A DNA stretch of 64,000 nucleotides from Hymenobacter aranciens (lineage in GTDB: Bacteria > Bacteroidota > Bacteroidia > Cytophagales > Hymenobacteraceae): NCBI RefSeq assembly GCF_030580865.1, contig NZ_JAUQSY010000009.1, positions 204,824-268,823 on the forward strand, written 5' to 3'. The position numbers and the translations under genes were made by a program. This document shows positions 53,451 through 62,624 of the stretch, one piece after another. Each line of letters begins with the position of its first letter. The stretch's first letter is position 1. The notes beneath the pieces were generated by a model that searched no databases, was not told the origin of the DNA, and worked only from the letters and a program-made list of their open reading frames with translations.

Positions 53451-55769
53451 TTACTGCAGCTCGATGCCCTGCTGCGTGAAGCGCTGGTGAATGCCGGCCA
53501 GGATTTCGCTTTTCACCATCTGCTCCTGCCGGATGTTGGTAATCCAGAACAGCACTTTCAGCTCGTACACTTTGGTATTGACGGAGTTGAGCAGAATTTC
53601 GGGCGGTGAATTGTGCAAGGTATTGGTGCTGGCTTTAATTTCCTGCTCGATAAGCTGACGCACCGCGCTCAGGTCGGCACCGGGGTCCACTTTCAGTGTC
53701 AACTCGACGCGGATATGGTTGTTGCTCAAGGTCCAGTTGATGACGTGGCCGGACAGCAGGTCGCCGTTGGGCACGATGACTTCGGAGCCGGCCAGGGTGA
53801 TAAGCTTGCTGGAACGAATGCCGATGTCCTTGACGCGGCCCGACTTACCGGCCACTTCAATGAAGTCGCCGACGTGAAACGGCCGCTCAAAAATCAGGAT
53901 AATGCCCGAAACCAAGTTGTTGACCACATTTTGCAAACCCAGGCCAATGCCCACGCTCAAGGCTCCGAATACCAGGGCAATTTTATCGAGCGGCAAGCCT
54001 AGGGCTGCCACCGCCAGCAGGAAGCCCGTGACCAGCACCACCAGCCGGATGGCCACCATGCGCGAGCTGCGCTTGTTGAAATCGGAGCTGAAGTCGTCGT
54101 CGGTTTCACCGAAGAAATAGCCCACGTATTTCTGCAATTGATTGGAGGCGTAGAGGATGCCGAAAAACAGCAGGATATTACCCACCGTGAAGGCCGTGCT
54201 GCCCACCAGCCGCGGCCGGGTCAGGAACTCGCCCAGGCTGTGAAAGAGCCGGTCGTACCAACCCAGATTGGAAGTGAAGACCATGAGCCACAGCCCGGCC
54301 ACCAGCACCGACAGCACCCGGCGCAGCTCCACCTCAATTTCGCGGAAATTGAACCGCGCCCCCGCCCCGCCCGCCAGCCGGCTACGCTGCATCTGGAGGT
54401 GAAAGGCTTCGGTGATGAGACGGATGAAGACCGACAGCCCGATAATCTGGGTGATGCCGAAAATGGCCGTCGTGCTGCATAATTTACTCATTGCTACCCG
54501 ACCGCTAAAATTGAGCAGCGCCGCCAGCACATTGAGCAACACAAAAATCAGCGTGACCGGCCGCACAAACGCCGACAGTGAGCGGTGCCCCTTGATGCGC
54601 TGCCAGAATAGCCAGCCGAACCCCGCTGCCCCCAGGTTGAGCACCAGCATCCACCAGCGCACCATTGGCCCTGGCCCGCTCACGGCATTGGTGAGCGCCA
54701 GCGCCACGAACAAGACGAAAAAGCCCAGCCAATACAGTCGCATGTCGCTGGTCCAGCGGCGCCAGATGATGGCCGTGAGGGCCAGTATCAGCACCAGCTG
54801 CTGCAGGTCGAGGTAGGCGGCAGGCGGCTGCAGGTCGAACAACGGGGCCAGGTTGAGCATCACCAGCAGGGCACCCAGCACGGGGGCCGGGTTGAGGTAG
54901 AAGAACGGCTGCTCGGCGCGTTCGGGTGCGGCATTCACCTGACGATAGTTCCAGAACACCCAGCCAAAGTAGCTGAGCCCGATAAGCGCCAGCCACACCC
55001 AATGTTCCCAGTTCTCACTCAGGTAGTAGCGCACTATTTTGCGCTGCCCGGCGTAGGACTGCCGCACCAGCTCGCGGGCTTTCTCCGATTGCTGCACCAG
55101 GGTATCGGGCGCCTCCCAGAGGGCGCTGCGCTCAGCGGCCAAGCCGTTGCGGCCTAGGCGGCGCAGCTTGCTTCGTACCTCGTCCTGCAGCTCCAAGCTC
55201 AGGATGATGCCGTTGGAAACCCGCGTTTGGAGGGCGTTGATTTTGTTCTGGTTTTTGGCCAGGCGGCGGGCAATGCGCTGCTGCTTGGTATTGAGCTTCT
55301 GCATAGTTTCCTCCAGCGCGGCCTCCGTCGAATCGGTGGGTAGCGCGAGATTCTGGCCTAGCTGTTTGAGCTGCCCGGCCATCTGGCCCAGCCCTTTTTC
55401 CGATTGGGCGAGGTCGGTGCGCCAGATTTTCAGCTGGTCCTGCATGTCGTCCAGCAGCACCTGGAAGGTCTGCAGCTGCTTCACGTTCACCACTGTGCCG
55501 AACCGCGTCAGGTTTTCTTCCACCACGGCCAGGTTTTCCTCCACCGTGGGCAGTTCGTCTTCGGTGTCGCCGGTGTCGGCCACGCGGCGCATGTCGGCGT
55601 TTATCTGCCCGATTTTCAGGTAAGCACCCTCGATACGGTGGGAAGCGTCTTCTTCCTGCACCGAGTCGAGCGCGGTGGCAACGGGGCGGGTCTGGGCCAT
55701 CGAGCCGAACCACCCACCCGTCAGTACAATCAAAAAAAGAAAAAGCCGCCGCCCGGCGGCTTTCAGCAT
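53451..55769 (-). CDS. Mechanosensitive ion channel, MscS family (large)
   Basis: Protein of 772 residues from the ATG at 55769 (MLKAAGRRLFLFLIVLTGGWFGSMAQ, a signal peptide). A long periplasmic helical region (about 40-260, many Glu/Gln/Arg heptads) precedes several membrane helices. The MscS core follows: VGIGLGLQNVVNNLVSGIILIFERPFHVGDFIEVAGKSGRVKDIGIRSSKL, with the pore-lining helix and the beta domain, then a C-terminal alpha/beta domain. It releases solutes under osmotic downshock. Larger than classical MscS, like MscK/YjeP-type proteins. Confidence 0.92.
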   Translation of the reverse strand: MLKAAGRRLFLFLIVLTGGWFGSMAQTRPVATALDSVQEEDASHRIEGAYLKIGQINADMRRVADTGDTEDELPTVEENLAVVEENLTRFGTVVNVKQLQTFQVLLDDMQDQLKIWRTDLAQSEKGLGQMAGQLKQLGQNLALPTDSTEAALEETMQKLNTKQQRIARRLAKNQNKINALQTRVSNGIILSLELQDEVRSKLRRLGRNGLAAERSALWEAPDTLVQQSEKARELVRQSYAGQRKIVRYYLSENWEHWVWLALIGLSYFGWVFWNYRQVNAAPERAEQPFFYLNPAPVLGALLVMLNLAPLFDLQPPAAYLDLQQLVLILALTAIIWRRWTSDMRLYWLGFFVLFVALALTNAVSGPGPMVRWWMLVLNLGAAGFGWLFWQRIKGHRSLSAFVRPVTLIFVLLNVLAALLNFSGRVAMSKLCSTTAIFGITQIIGLSVFIRLITEAFHLQMQRSRLAGGAGARFNFREIEVELRRVLSVLVAGLWLMVFTSNLGWYDRLFHSLGEFLTRPRLVGSTAFTVGNILLFFGILYASNQLQKYVGYFFGETDDDFSSDFNKRSSRMVAIRLVVLVTGFLLAVAALGLPLDKIALVFGALSVGIGLGLQNVVNNLVSGIILIFERPFHVGDFIEVAGKSGRVKDIGIRSSKLITLAGSEVIVPNGDLLSGHVINWTLSNNHIRVELTLKVDPGADLSAVRQLIEQEIKASTNTLHNSPPEILLNSVNTKVYELKVLFWITNIRQEQMVKSEILAGIHQRFTQQGIELQ

Positions 55770-55811
55770 TATTTCCTGCTCACGTTTCTGCATGCACGAA
55801 GGTAAGAAAAC

Positions 55812-55881
55812 AAGTAGCGCGGACTTTGTAGTCCGCGAGTCAGAACGTTCTGACTCGCGGACTACAAAGTCCGCGCTACTT
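55812..55881. repeat. Perfect 70-bp palindrome
   Basis: A 35-base arm is followed at once by its exact reverse complement (centre AAC|GTT at 55846/55847). Each arm itself contains the hairpin GCGGACT-TTGT-AGTCCGC. It lies between two minus-strand genes and could be a terminator, a REP-like element or a cruciform. Confidence 0.9.
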
Positions 55882-55895
55882 TCAGCAACAAGGAT

Positions 55896-56162
55896 TTAGT
55901 TCAGGTACAGCCGGTGCACAATCTCGAACCGGTGCGGGGCGAAGGCATTGAAGTACGGGGCCTCGCCATTGAAGGCCAGCACGTGCAGCAGCGGCATACC
56001 TTCGAGACGGCTTTCGACCACGCGCACGGCGTACACCTGGCCTTCTTCGGGCCAGTCGCCCACGTGGTTATACGGACGGTTGCCGGCGTCTACGCAGATG
56101 GCGTAGTCCAGGTACGGGGCGCTGCGGGTGGCTTCGGCGAAGGTGTGGCTAGATACTTCCAT
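55896..56162 (-). CDS. Small conserved-looking hypothetical protein
   Basis: Protein of 88 residues, MEVSSHTFAEATRSAPYLDYAICVDAGNRPYNHVGDWPEEGQVY..., with a beta-strand-rich pattern (VYAVRVVESRLEGMPLLHVLAF). I do not recognise the family. Codon use is normal and the palindrome at 55812 sits just downstream. Possible small regulatory or structural protein. Confidence 0.6.
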   Translation of the reverse strand: MEVSSHTFAEATRSAPYLDYAICVDAGNRPYNHVGDWPEEGQVYAVRVVESRLEGMPLLHVLAFNGEAPYFNAFAPHRFEIVHRLYLN

Positions 56163-56299
56163 TGGGCAAATGTAATGGCGCGCGGGAAATAGAAAAGGTT
56201 GTACGGAGGAAAGTTAAGAGTTGCGAGTTAAAACGCTGGCTGGTCTGCCTTTCAACTTTTAACTCCCCACAAACCGCGCTAAGGTCGTTTCGGTTCGAC

Positions 56300-58306
56300 T
56301 CAGGGCTGCACGAGGATGAGGGCGGTGCTGGCGGGCAGGGTGAGCGTAGCCCCGGCGGGGTGGTCTAATTGCTCGATTCCCTGGTCGTTAATCTGCTCGC
56401 CGCGCAGCACGACGCGGTAGCGCCCGGCGGGCAGCGGCACCGTCGTGGGCGTGCGGTTGCCGTTGAACAGCAGGATGATATTCTGCCAGGGGTCGCCGCC
56501 GGCGTGCTCTTTCAGCTGGTAGCCGATGGTGTTGGCGGGCAGGCCGGGCAGGAATTCCAGGTGTTTGGCAATCAGCTCCTGGCTGACGAGCCGGAAGGCC
56601 GGGTGCCCGCGCCGCAACGCAATGAGCCGCTGGTAGAAGCGGTGAATGCGCAGGTACTGCGCCTTGCGGGCCCAGTCGAGCTGGTTGACGCTGTCGGGCT
56701 GGTTGTAGGAATTGCTGGAGCCGTCCTTGCTGCGCAAAAAATCATCGCCGACGGGCAGAAATGGGATGCCCTGCGAGGTGAAAACGATGGTGTTGCTGAG
56801 CAAGTCCATTTTTATCAGCTCGTCTTCGGTGGCGCCGGGCACCGAGGCCATCAGCTTGTCCCAGAGCACCCGGTCGTCGTGGCAGGCCACGTAATTGATG
56901 GCCTGGTCCGGCGATTTGGCCCAGGGGGCTTTGCTGTAATTTACCTTGGCGTAGTCGAGCTGCGGGTGCCGGGTGGCGGCCACGATGCCGAATTTCACGC
57001 TCTCCTCCAGCCCTGGCTGGCCGCTGGCGAAGCCAGGCTCGCGCTGGTGGGCAAAGTGTCCTTTCACGCCGTCGCGCAGCTCGTCGCCAAAAGCGGCGAT
57101 GCGGTCGAGCTGGCCCACGTTGGCCTTCACGGCGCGCTCGGCCTCGGGCAGGGGGCTGGCCCCGGCCGTCCAGCCCTCGCCGTACACCAGGATGGTGTGG
57201 TCGACTTGGTCAAGTATCTGACGCACTTCGCGCATGGTGCGAAGGTCGAGCACGCCCATGAGGTCGAAGCGGAAGCCGTCGACGTGGTATTCGCGGGCCC
57301 AGTAGGCCACCGATTCCACGATAAGCTTGCGCACCATCTTGCGCTCGGAAGCCACTTCGTTGCCGCAGGCGGTGGAGTTCGAGAGGCTGCCATCGGCGTT
57401 GTGGCGGTAATAGTAGCCGGGTACCAGCTGCTCGAAGGCGCTGCGGCCCGCGTCGGCGGTGTGGTTATACACCACGTCGAGCACCAGCCGCAGGCCGCGC
57501 TCGTGGAAGCCGTGGACCATCTGCCGAAACTCGCGGATACGCACGGCGGGGTCGGCGGCATCGGTGGCGTAAGTGCCCTCGGGCACGGTGTAGTACAAGG
57601 GGTCGTAGCCCCAGTTGTAGCGGCCCTCGGAATGGGCTTCGTCAATGGAAGCGAAGTCGTTGGTAGGCAGCAGGTGCACGTGGGTCAGGCCCAGGTCCTG
57701 CAAGTGGTCGAAGCCGGTGCGCACGCCTTTGGGGCCGCGGGTGCCGCCTTCGGCCACGCCCAGGTACTTCCCTTTGTGCCGCACACCCGACTCGGGGTGC
57801 ACCGTGAGGTCGCGCACGTGTACTTCGCCGATAATGGCGGCCGTGGGCAGCTTGAACTTGGGGCGGAGGTCTTCTTTCCAGCCGGCCGGGCTGGCGCTGC
57901 GCGGGTCGAGCAGGGCCCCGCGCTGGCCGTTGAGGCCCACGGCGTGGGCGTAGGGGTCAGCTACTTCGGCCAGCTGCTTGCCGCCAATGGTGGCCTGCAC
58001 GGTATAGAAGCGGCCGGGTGTGCTGGTGGGCAGCGTGTAGGTCCAGGTGCCGCCGTCGCTGGCTTTCATGGCGTGGGTAGCTACGGGGATGCCGCCGGTA
58101 CCCTCGGCGTAGAGACGCAGGCGCAGTTCGCTGGCGGTGGGCGCCCATACCCGGAGCGTGGCTTCGCCGTTCGGGGCGAAGGTCAGGCCGAGGTCGGGGC
58201 CATTGTAGGTGGGGTATGAGTCGTAGTCGGGCAGGCCCTTGGGCGGGCGCGAGCTGACGCAGGCCGTGGCAGTCAGGAGCAGGCTCATCAGCAGCAGGGA
58301 TTTCAT
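56300..58306 (-). CDS. pulA: Type I pullulanase (GH13), lipoprotein
   Basis: Protein of 668 residues from the ATG at 58306 (MKSLLLMSLLLTATACVSS; lipobox Cys about 16). It cuts alpha-1,6 branches in pullulan, glycogen and starch fragments. A CBM48 N-terminal domain (LTFAPNGEATLRVWAPTASELRLRLY) is followed by the type I signature YNWGYDPLYYTVPEGTYAT, DVVYNHTAD, FRFDLMGVLD (nucleophile), VYGEGWTAG (acid/base) and ACHDDRVLW. The lipid anchor suggests the periplasmic or outer-surface side, complementing the T9SS amylase. An in-frame upstream ATG (58348) lacks a good signal peptide. Confidence 0.94.
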   Translation of the reverse strand: MKSLLLMSLLLTATACVSSRPPKGLPDYDSYPTYNGPDLGLTFAPNGEATLRVWAPTASELRLRLYAEGTGGIPVATHAMKASDGGTWTYTLPTSTPGRFYTVQATIGGKQLAEVADPYAHAVGLNGQRGALLDPRSASPAGWKEDLRPKFKLPTAAIIGEVHVRDLTVHPESGVRHKGKYLGVAEGGTRGPKGVRTGFDHLQDLGLTHVHLLPTNDFASIDEAHSEGRYNWGYDPLYYTVPEGTYATDAADPAVRIREFRQMVHGFHERGLRLVLDVVYNHTADAGRSAFEQLVPGYYYRHNADGSLSNSTACGNEVASERKMVRKLIVESVAYWAREYHVDGFRFDLMGVLDLRTMREVRQILDQVDHTILVYGEGWTAGASPLPEAERAVKANVGQLDRIAAFGDELRDGVKGHFAHQREPGFASGQPGLEESVKFGIVAATRHPQLDYAKVNYSKAPWAKSPDQAINYVACHDDRVLWDKLMASVPGATEDELIKMDLLSNTIVFTSQGIPFLPVGDDFLRSKDGSSNSYNQPDSVNQLDWARKAQYLRIHRFYQRLIALRRGHPAFRLVSQELIAKHLEFLPGLPANTIGYQLKEHAGGDPWQNIILLFNGNRTPTTVPLPAGRYRVVLRGEQINDQGIEQLDHPAGATLTLPASTALILVQP

Positions 58307-58551
58307 AAAAATGAGGGCGCGAAGGGGAAACAGGGAAGCAATGAGCACACTACTTCGGCTCGAAATTACCGGAATGAAAAACAGCGCTTTTCATTTTGAA
58401 AAAAACAGCCATTTGCCAGTCAGGACAAAGGTCAGGAAAATAATTTTTACTGACTGTCTTAAAATCAGTTAAACGAAAACAATCATTTTTATTTCCGCTT
58501 CGGCACCGGTATTGGCCTTAGGCAGCCATCATCAAAACCACCGCTGCCGCC

Positions 58552-59223
58552 ATGCCTATTCTGGACAACCTCGCCAAAGCGGCGAAGGACTTTTTTATCG
58601 ACGACGAGCACTCGCCGGTGCCCGCCGGGGCCACTCCCCTGCCCCTCGCGGCGGTGCCGGCCTTCGCGCCGGGCGCGCCAGCCCTCGCCCAGCCCGAGCA
58701 GCGCCACCTCGACCACATTGCCAGCCTGCTGGCCGGCGACGGCCACGACTTCGCCGCCTACACCAAGATGGTGCGCAGCATGGCCGGCAGCGGCATGGCC
58801 GGCCCCTTGCTCTACCAAACGGCCTTCAACGCCTTCGCCGCCCTCACCGGCCAGGACCTGCCCGCCCTGCTGGCCTCGGCCGAGCAGCTGACCGACACCC
58901 TGGCCACCGACCGCGCCCGCGTGCAGCAGCGCCACCGCGAGAAGCTGGGCGAAGCCCCCGCCCCCGCTGGCCCGCCCAGCGCCATCATGGAGCTGCTGAG
59001 TCAGGAAAAGCAGCTGCAGGCCGACCTCGCCGAACTCAGCCAGCAGCTGGCTGACAAAAGCCAGCTGCTCCAAACCACGCAGCAACAGTTGCACGCCGAG
59101 CGGCAGCGGGCCGACGCTTCGCTGGCTTCCTACGAGCTGGCCCACGCCGCCGCGCTGGGCGAGCTGCAGGCGCACCGGCAGGCCGCGCAGTCATTCCTTG
59201 CTACCAATCCTTCAACTCACTAA
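58552..59223 (+). CDS. Coiled-coil hypothetical protein of the PspA/ABC cluster
   Basis: Protein of 223 residues starting MPILDNLAKAAKDFFIDDEHSPV. An N-terminal Ala/Pro-rich part (about 20-60) is followed by a helical middle and a long coiled coil (about 145-215: QEKQLQADLAELSQQLADKSQLLQ). It has no transmembrane segment. It ends three bases before the next gene, so it is tightly linked to the PspA-like protein and is probably its partner. No known family recognised. Confidence 0.7.
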   Translation: MPILDNLAKAAKDFFIDDEHSPVPAGATPLPLAAVPAFAPGAPALAQPEQRHLDHIASLLAGDGHDFAAYTKMVRSMAGSGMAGPLLYQTAFNAFAALTGQDLPALLASAEQLTDTLATDRARVQQRHREKLGEAPAPAGPPSAIMELLSQEKQLQADLAELSQQLADKSQLLQTTQQQLHAERQRADASLASYELAHAAALGELQAHRQAAQSFLATNPSTH

Positions 59224-59226
59224 GCC

Positions 59227-60201
59227 ATGCAAACCTTATTACCTCCGTCTTCGGAAACCACGTTGCCCAAGTGGCAGCAGCCCGAGAAAGTAGCCGCCTG
59301 GCTGCTGCTGGCTGGCTCCGTTGGCACGGGCATCTACTTCTGGGGGCAAATCGTGCCTTACCTCGTTGATATTGTGTTCGACACCGTGAAACTGGGCATC
59401 GGCCTGGGCGGGTTGTTCACGCTGTTTTTGCTGGCGACCAATAAGCGCCTCAAGGCCGGATTATGGTATGCCAGCCAGCGCATTCTGCGCACGGCGGCGG
59501 GCATTTTCGTCAACACCGACCCCATCGGTATCATGGAAGACTACATCCATAACACCGAAAAGGAAGCCCGGCAGATGGACGCCGAAGTGGGCCACATCGA
59601 GGGCGCGCACGAGCTGCTGAAGCGCAAGCTGGCCGCCAACACCGCCCAGATGAAGGAGTACCTGGCCCTGGCCGACTCGGCCCTGCGCCTGGGCGAGAAG
59701 GAAGCCGCCGACAGCTACGCCAGCCGCGCCGCCCAGCTGCAGGACTACAGCCAGCGCCTGCAGCCCATGGCCACCACCACGGCCAACGTGACGCTGGTCA
59801 TGCGCCAGATTCTGAAAGCCGCCCTACGCCAGATTGACGGCAGCAAGTTCAAAGTCAACTTGCTGAAAGACGAGTACGAGCTGGTGAAACGCACCAGCTC
59901 GGGCATGCGGGCCGCCATGAACATCCTGCGTGGCGACCCCGACAAGAAGTATTTCTTCGACCTCGCTACTGACCGCGTGGCCGAAGAAATGGCCCGCCAG
60001 CTCGGCCAGATTAAGCAGGCGATGCGCTACTCACAGGCGTTCGTGAAGGAGATGGACATCCAGAACGGGGTGATGAGCGAGCAGGGGCAGCGGCTGCTTG
60101 AGAAATACCAGCAGGGCGATTTTAATGCGGTGTTGCAGTCGGTGCCGGGGCCGGTGGCGGCCTGCACGGCGAATGACGCTTATGCCAGTTTGCTGGACTA
60201 A
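59227..60201 (+). CDS. PspA/ESCRT-III-like membrane protein
   Basis: Protein of 324 residues. Two hydrophobic segments (about 22-70, VAAWLLLAGSVGTGIYF and IGLGGLFTLFLLA) are followed by a PspA/Vipp1-like helical region: DPIGIMEDYIHNTEKEARQMDAEVGHIEGAHELLKRKLAANTAQ and ALRLGEKEAADSYASRAAQL. PspA proteins polymerise on stressed membranes; a copy with its own membrane anchor is unusual. It lies between the coiled-coil protein and the solute-binding/OmpA gene, suggesting an envelope-stress or transport complex. The assignment is by pattern, not by search. Confidence 0.65.
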   Translation: MQTLLPPSSETTLPKWQQPEKVAAWLLLAGSVGTGIYFWGQIVPYLVDIVFDTVKLGIGLGGLFTLFLLATNKRLKAGLWYASQRILRTAAGIFVNTDPIGIMEDYIHNTEKEARQMDAEVGHIEGAHELLKRKLAANTAQMKEYLALADSALRLGEKEAADSYASRAAQLQDYSQRLQPMATTTANVTLVMRQILKAALRQIDGSKFKVNLLKDEYELVKRTSSGMRAAMNILRGDPDKKYFFDLATDRVAEEMARQLGQIKQAMRYSQAFVKEMDIQNGVMSEQGQRLLEKYQQGDFNAVLQSVPGPVAACTANDAYASLLD

Positions 60202-60209
60202 AGGCTGAT

Positions 60210-60353
60210 GGCGCGGGGCTCCAGCCCCGGGCCGACTATTCGCGGACCTCTGGCCCGCAACGCCAGAGCGATACCCAGAAATAAACCCAAGCGGCGCGGT
60301 CCCGCGCCGGCCAGAGGCCGGCAAATAACCGGCACGGGGCAGAGTCCCGCGCC
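60210..60353. repeat. GC-rich imperfect inverted repeat
   Basis: GGCGCGGGGCTCCAGCCCCG at 60210-60229 is an imperfect reverse complement of 60335-60353, with further nested GC-rich pairs between. Located in the 175-base gap before the solute-binding/OmpA gene. Confidence 0.6.
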
Positions 60354-60376
60354 ATCTTCAAAACCATTTTTCAACC

Positions 60377-62155
60377 ATGACAACTCGCGGTAAAATCGTC
60401 ATCGCTGCCTTCTTGGCAGCCGTGCTCTACTTCGGCATCAACAAATTAATTGCCAGCGGCCTGCTCTTCAAAAAAGCCGCTACCGAATCCATCCTGCTCA
60501 ATTCCATCGAGCTTCCCGCCCCGGCTGCCGGCGCCCGCACCACCCTGGCCGTGCCGCTGGCTCCGCTGCCCGGCGCCGAGCCCGCCGAAACCGGCACGGC
60601 CGTGGTGTGGGAGGTGATGGCCTGGAACAGCCAGATGGCCGGCATGCTGGCCAATGGCGGCCCGCGCAGCACCCAGGGTTCCAGCATGGCCGCCAACGGT
60701 CTCGACCTGCAAATCGTGCGGCAGGACGACGTGGCTAAAATGCAGGCCGACCTCGTCAAAAACGCCCTTGACCTGCAGAATAATCCGGCCACCCCGGGGC
60801 TCATCGTCAGCATTATGGGTGACGGGCTGCCGGGCTTCTCGGCGGTGCAGGAGCAATTGCGCAAGGCGGGCACGGGGCTGCAAATTATTCCTTACAGCTG
60901 CGGCAAATCGTTTGGCGAAGACAAGTTGATGGGACCGAAGGAATGGCTCGACAATCCCAAAGCCGCCCTCGGCCACACCATTGCCTGCTACCTGCGCGAC
61001 GGTGACCAGAATATCGCCCTGAAATGGTGCGCCGACAACGGCCTGAAGGTGAACCCTGACGAAACCACCTACGACCCCGAAGCGGTGAATTTCATGGCCG
61101 CCAGCGACTTTTTGGTGGCGGCTGAAAAGTACATCCTCGGCAAGCCTGAGAGTCGGGTGAAGGTGGTGAAGGGCCAGAATACCGGCGTAAAAGTGGATGT
61201 GCTGGCCGACGCCGTGGCCACTTGGACGCCCGGCGACGTGAACATCGCCAAGCAGAAAGGCGGGCTGGTCAACATTGTATCGACCAGGGACTATTCCAAC
61301 CAGATGCCCAACATCATGGTGACGACCAAACGCTGGTACGATGCCCACCCGAAAGAAATTGAGGGCCTGATAACCGCCCTGGCCGTGGCCGGCGACCAAG
61401 TGAAGGCCCACCCCGAGGCTCTGCAGCGCGCCGCCGACATTTCGGCCCAGGTGTATGGCGACGCCGACAAGCCCGGCGCCTACTGGCTGCGCTACTACAA
61501 AGGCGTGAGCGAGGCCGACCGCCGCGGCGAAGTGGTGGAGCTGGGCGGCAGCAAGGCCTTTAACTTCAGCGACAACCTCACCCTCTTCGGCCTCAACCCC
61601 GGCGGCACCAACATCTATGCCGCCGTGTACAAGACCTTCGGCGACGTGCAGAGCCGCCTTTACCCCAAGGAGCTACCCAGCTACGTACCCCTCACCGACA
61701 TGCTCGACCTGACGCCCCTGCGCCAGCTGCAGGAAAAATACCGGGGCAAAACCCTGGCCCCGGCCGAAGCCCCGCAATTCGCGGCCGATGATGAAATCCG
61801 CCAAAGCGTGAGCCGCCGGGCCTGGAATATTGAGTTCAACACCGGCCAGAGCAGCTTCACGCCGGCCGCCCAGCGCCAGCTCCGCCAGCTGTTTGACGAC
61901 CTGGTGGTGGCGGGCCGGCTGAAGGTGGCCATCCACGGGCATACTGACAACCACGGCGCCCCGCAGCTCAACGAGCAGCTCTCCGAAGACCGCGCCCTGG
62001 CCGTGCAGCACTGGCTGGAAGGACACGGGGCCAGCGCCTTCCCGGCCGGCCGGGTGCAGGTGTACGCCCACGGCGCGGCGGAGCCGGTGGCTTCCAATGC
62101 GACGGATGCCGGCCGGGCGCAGAATCGGCGGGTGGAGGTTGTGCTGGGGAATTAG
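60377..62155 (+). CDS. Solute-binding protein fused to C-terminal OmpA domain
   Basis: Protein of 592 residues. An N-terminal membrane anchor (GKIVIAAFLAAVLYFGINKLIAS) is followed by a type 2 periplasmic-binding-protein fold (about 60-470; VDVLADAVATWTPGDVNIAKQKGGLVNIVSTRDYSNQMPNIMV), like NitT/TauT-type solute-binding proteins. The last 110 residues are an OmpA peptidoglycan-binding domain (IEFNTGQSSFTPAAQRQLRQL ... IHGHTDNHGAPQLNEQLSEDRA ... GRAQNRRVEVVL). The fusion would tether a substrate-binding protein to the cell wall while also anchored in a membrane. The matching ABC permease follows 469 bases later. Confidence 0.85.
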   Translation: MTTRGKIVIAAFLAAVLYFGINKLIASGLLFKKAATESILLNSIELPAPAAGARTTLAVPLAPLPGAEPAETGTAVVWEVMAWNSQMAGMLANGGPRSTQGSSMAANGLDLQIVRQDDVAKMQADLVKNALDLQNNPATPGLIVSIMGDGLPGFSAVQEQLRKAGTGLQIIPYSCGKSFGEDKLMGPKEWLDNPKAALGHTIACYLRDGDQNIALKWCADNGLKVNPDETTYDPEAVNFMAASDFLVAAEKYILGKPESRVKVVKGQNTGVKVDVLADAVATWTPGDVNIAKQKGGLVNIVSTRDYSNQMPNIMVTTKRWYDAHPKEIEGLITALAVAGDQVKAHPEALQRAADISAQVYGDADKPGAYWLRYYKGVSEADRRGEVVELGGSKAFNFSDNLTLFGLNPGGTNIYAAVYKTFGDVQSRLYPKELPSYVPLTDMLDLTPLRQLQEKYRGKTLAPAEAPQFAADDEIRQSVSRRAWNIEFNTGQSSFTPAAQRQLRQLFDDLVVAGRLKVAIHGHTDNHGAPQLNEQLSEDRALAVQHWLEGHGASAFPAGRVQVYAHGAAEPVASNATDAGRAQNRRVEVVLGN

Positions 62156-62174
62156 GATTGGGGGCGGACGCTCC

Positions 62175-62400
62175 GCTGCACGAGTCGGGCGTCGAGCTGC
62201 ACGAGTCAGGCATCGCGCTGCACGAGTCAGGTGTCGCGCTGCACGAGTCGGATACCGCGCTGCACGAGTCGGATGCCACGCTGCACGAGTCGGATGCCAC
62301 GCTGCACGAGTCGGATACCCAGCTGCGCGAGTAAGGTGTCCGACTGCTTGTGTAGGGCATCCCGCTGCTTGCGAAAGGCGGCCCGCTATTCCTGTGAGCC
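62175..62400. repeat. 21-bp tandem repeat array
   Basis: Eight units beginning GCTGCACGAGTC (starts 62175, 62196, 62217, 62238, 62259, 62280, 62301, 62322), exact 21-base period, decaying after 62342. The open frame through it encodes AARVGxx repeats but has no gene-like start. It lies in the gap between the solute-binding/OmpA and permease genes. Confidence 0.85.
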
Positions 62401-62442
62401 GGCGGATTGTGCTGGGGAATTAGAAGAACGTCATGAATGAAA

Positions 62443-62596
62443 GAACGTCATCCTGAGGCGAACGCAGTGAGCCGAAAGGACCTCGCCCGCGCCGGTCGCA
62501 GCAGTAATTTCTTCCGGCGCGAACGATTGGAATTACCACCACAACGAAGCGGGCGAGGTCCTTTCGGCTCACTGCGTTCGCCTCAGGATGACGTTC
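62443..62596. repeat. Large inverted repeat, 48-bp perfect arms
   Basis: Arms 62443-62490 and 62549-62596 are exact reverse complements; the 58-base loop contains CGAACGATTGG, shared with 8648-8712. It starts GAACGTCATCCTGAGG, the family end also seen at 17181. It separates the solute-binding/OmpA gene from the permease. Confidence 0.9.
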
Positions 62597-62624
62597 TGAT
62601 TTACACCTTTTCCTCCCATTCACC

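Noticed and set aside
56369..58219. 616-codon open frame opposite the pullulanase
   Set aside because: Antisense shadow; all GH13 motifs are on the minus strand.
62097..62423. Repeat protein encoded by the 21-bp array
   Set aside because: Frame overlaps the end of the solute-binding/OmpA gene and has AARVGxx composition only; the array decays without regard to reading frame.
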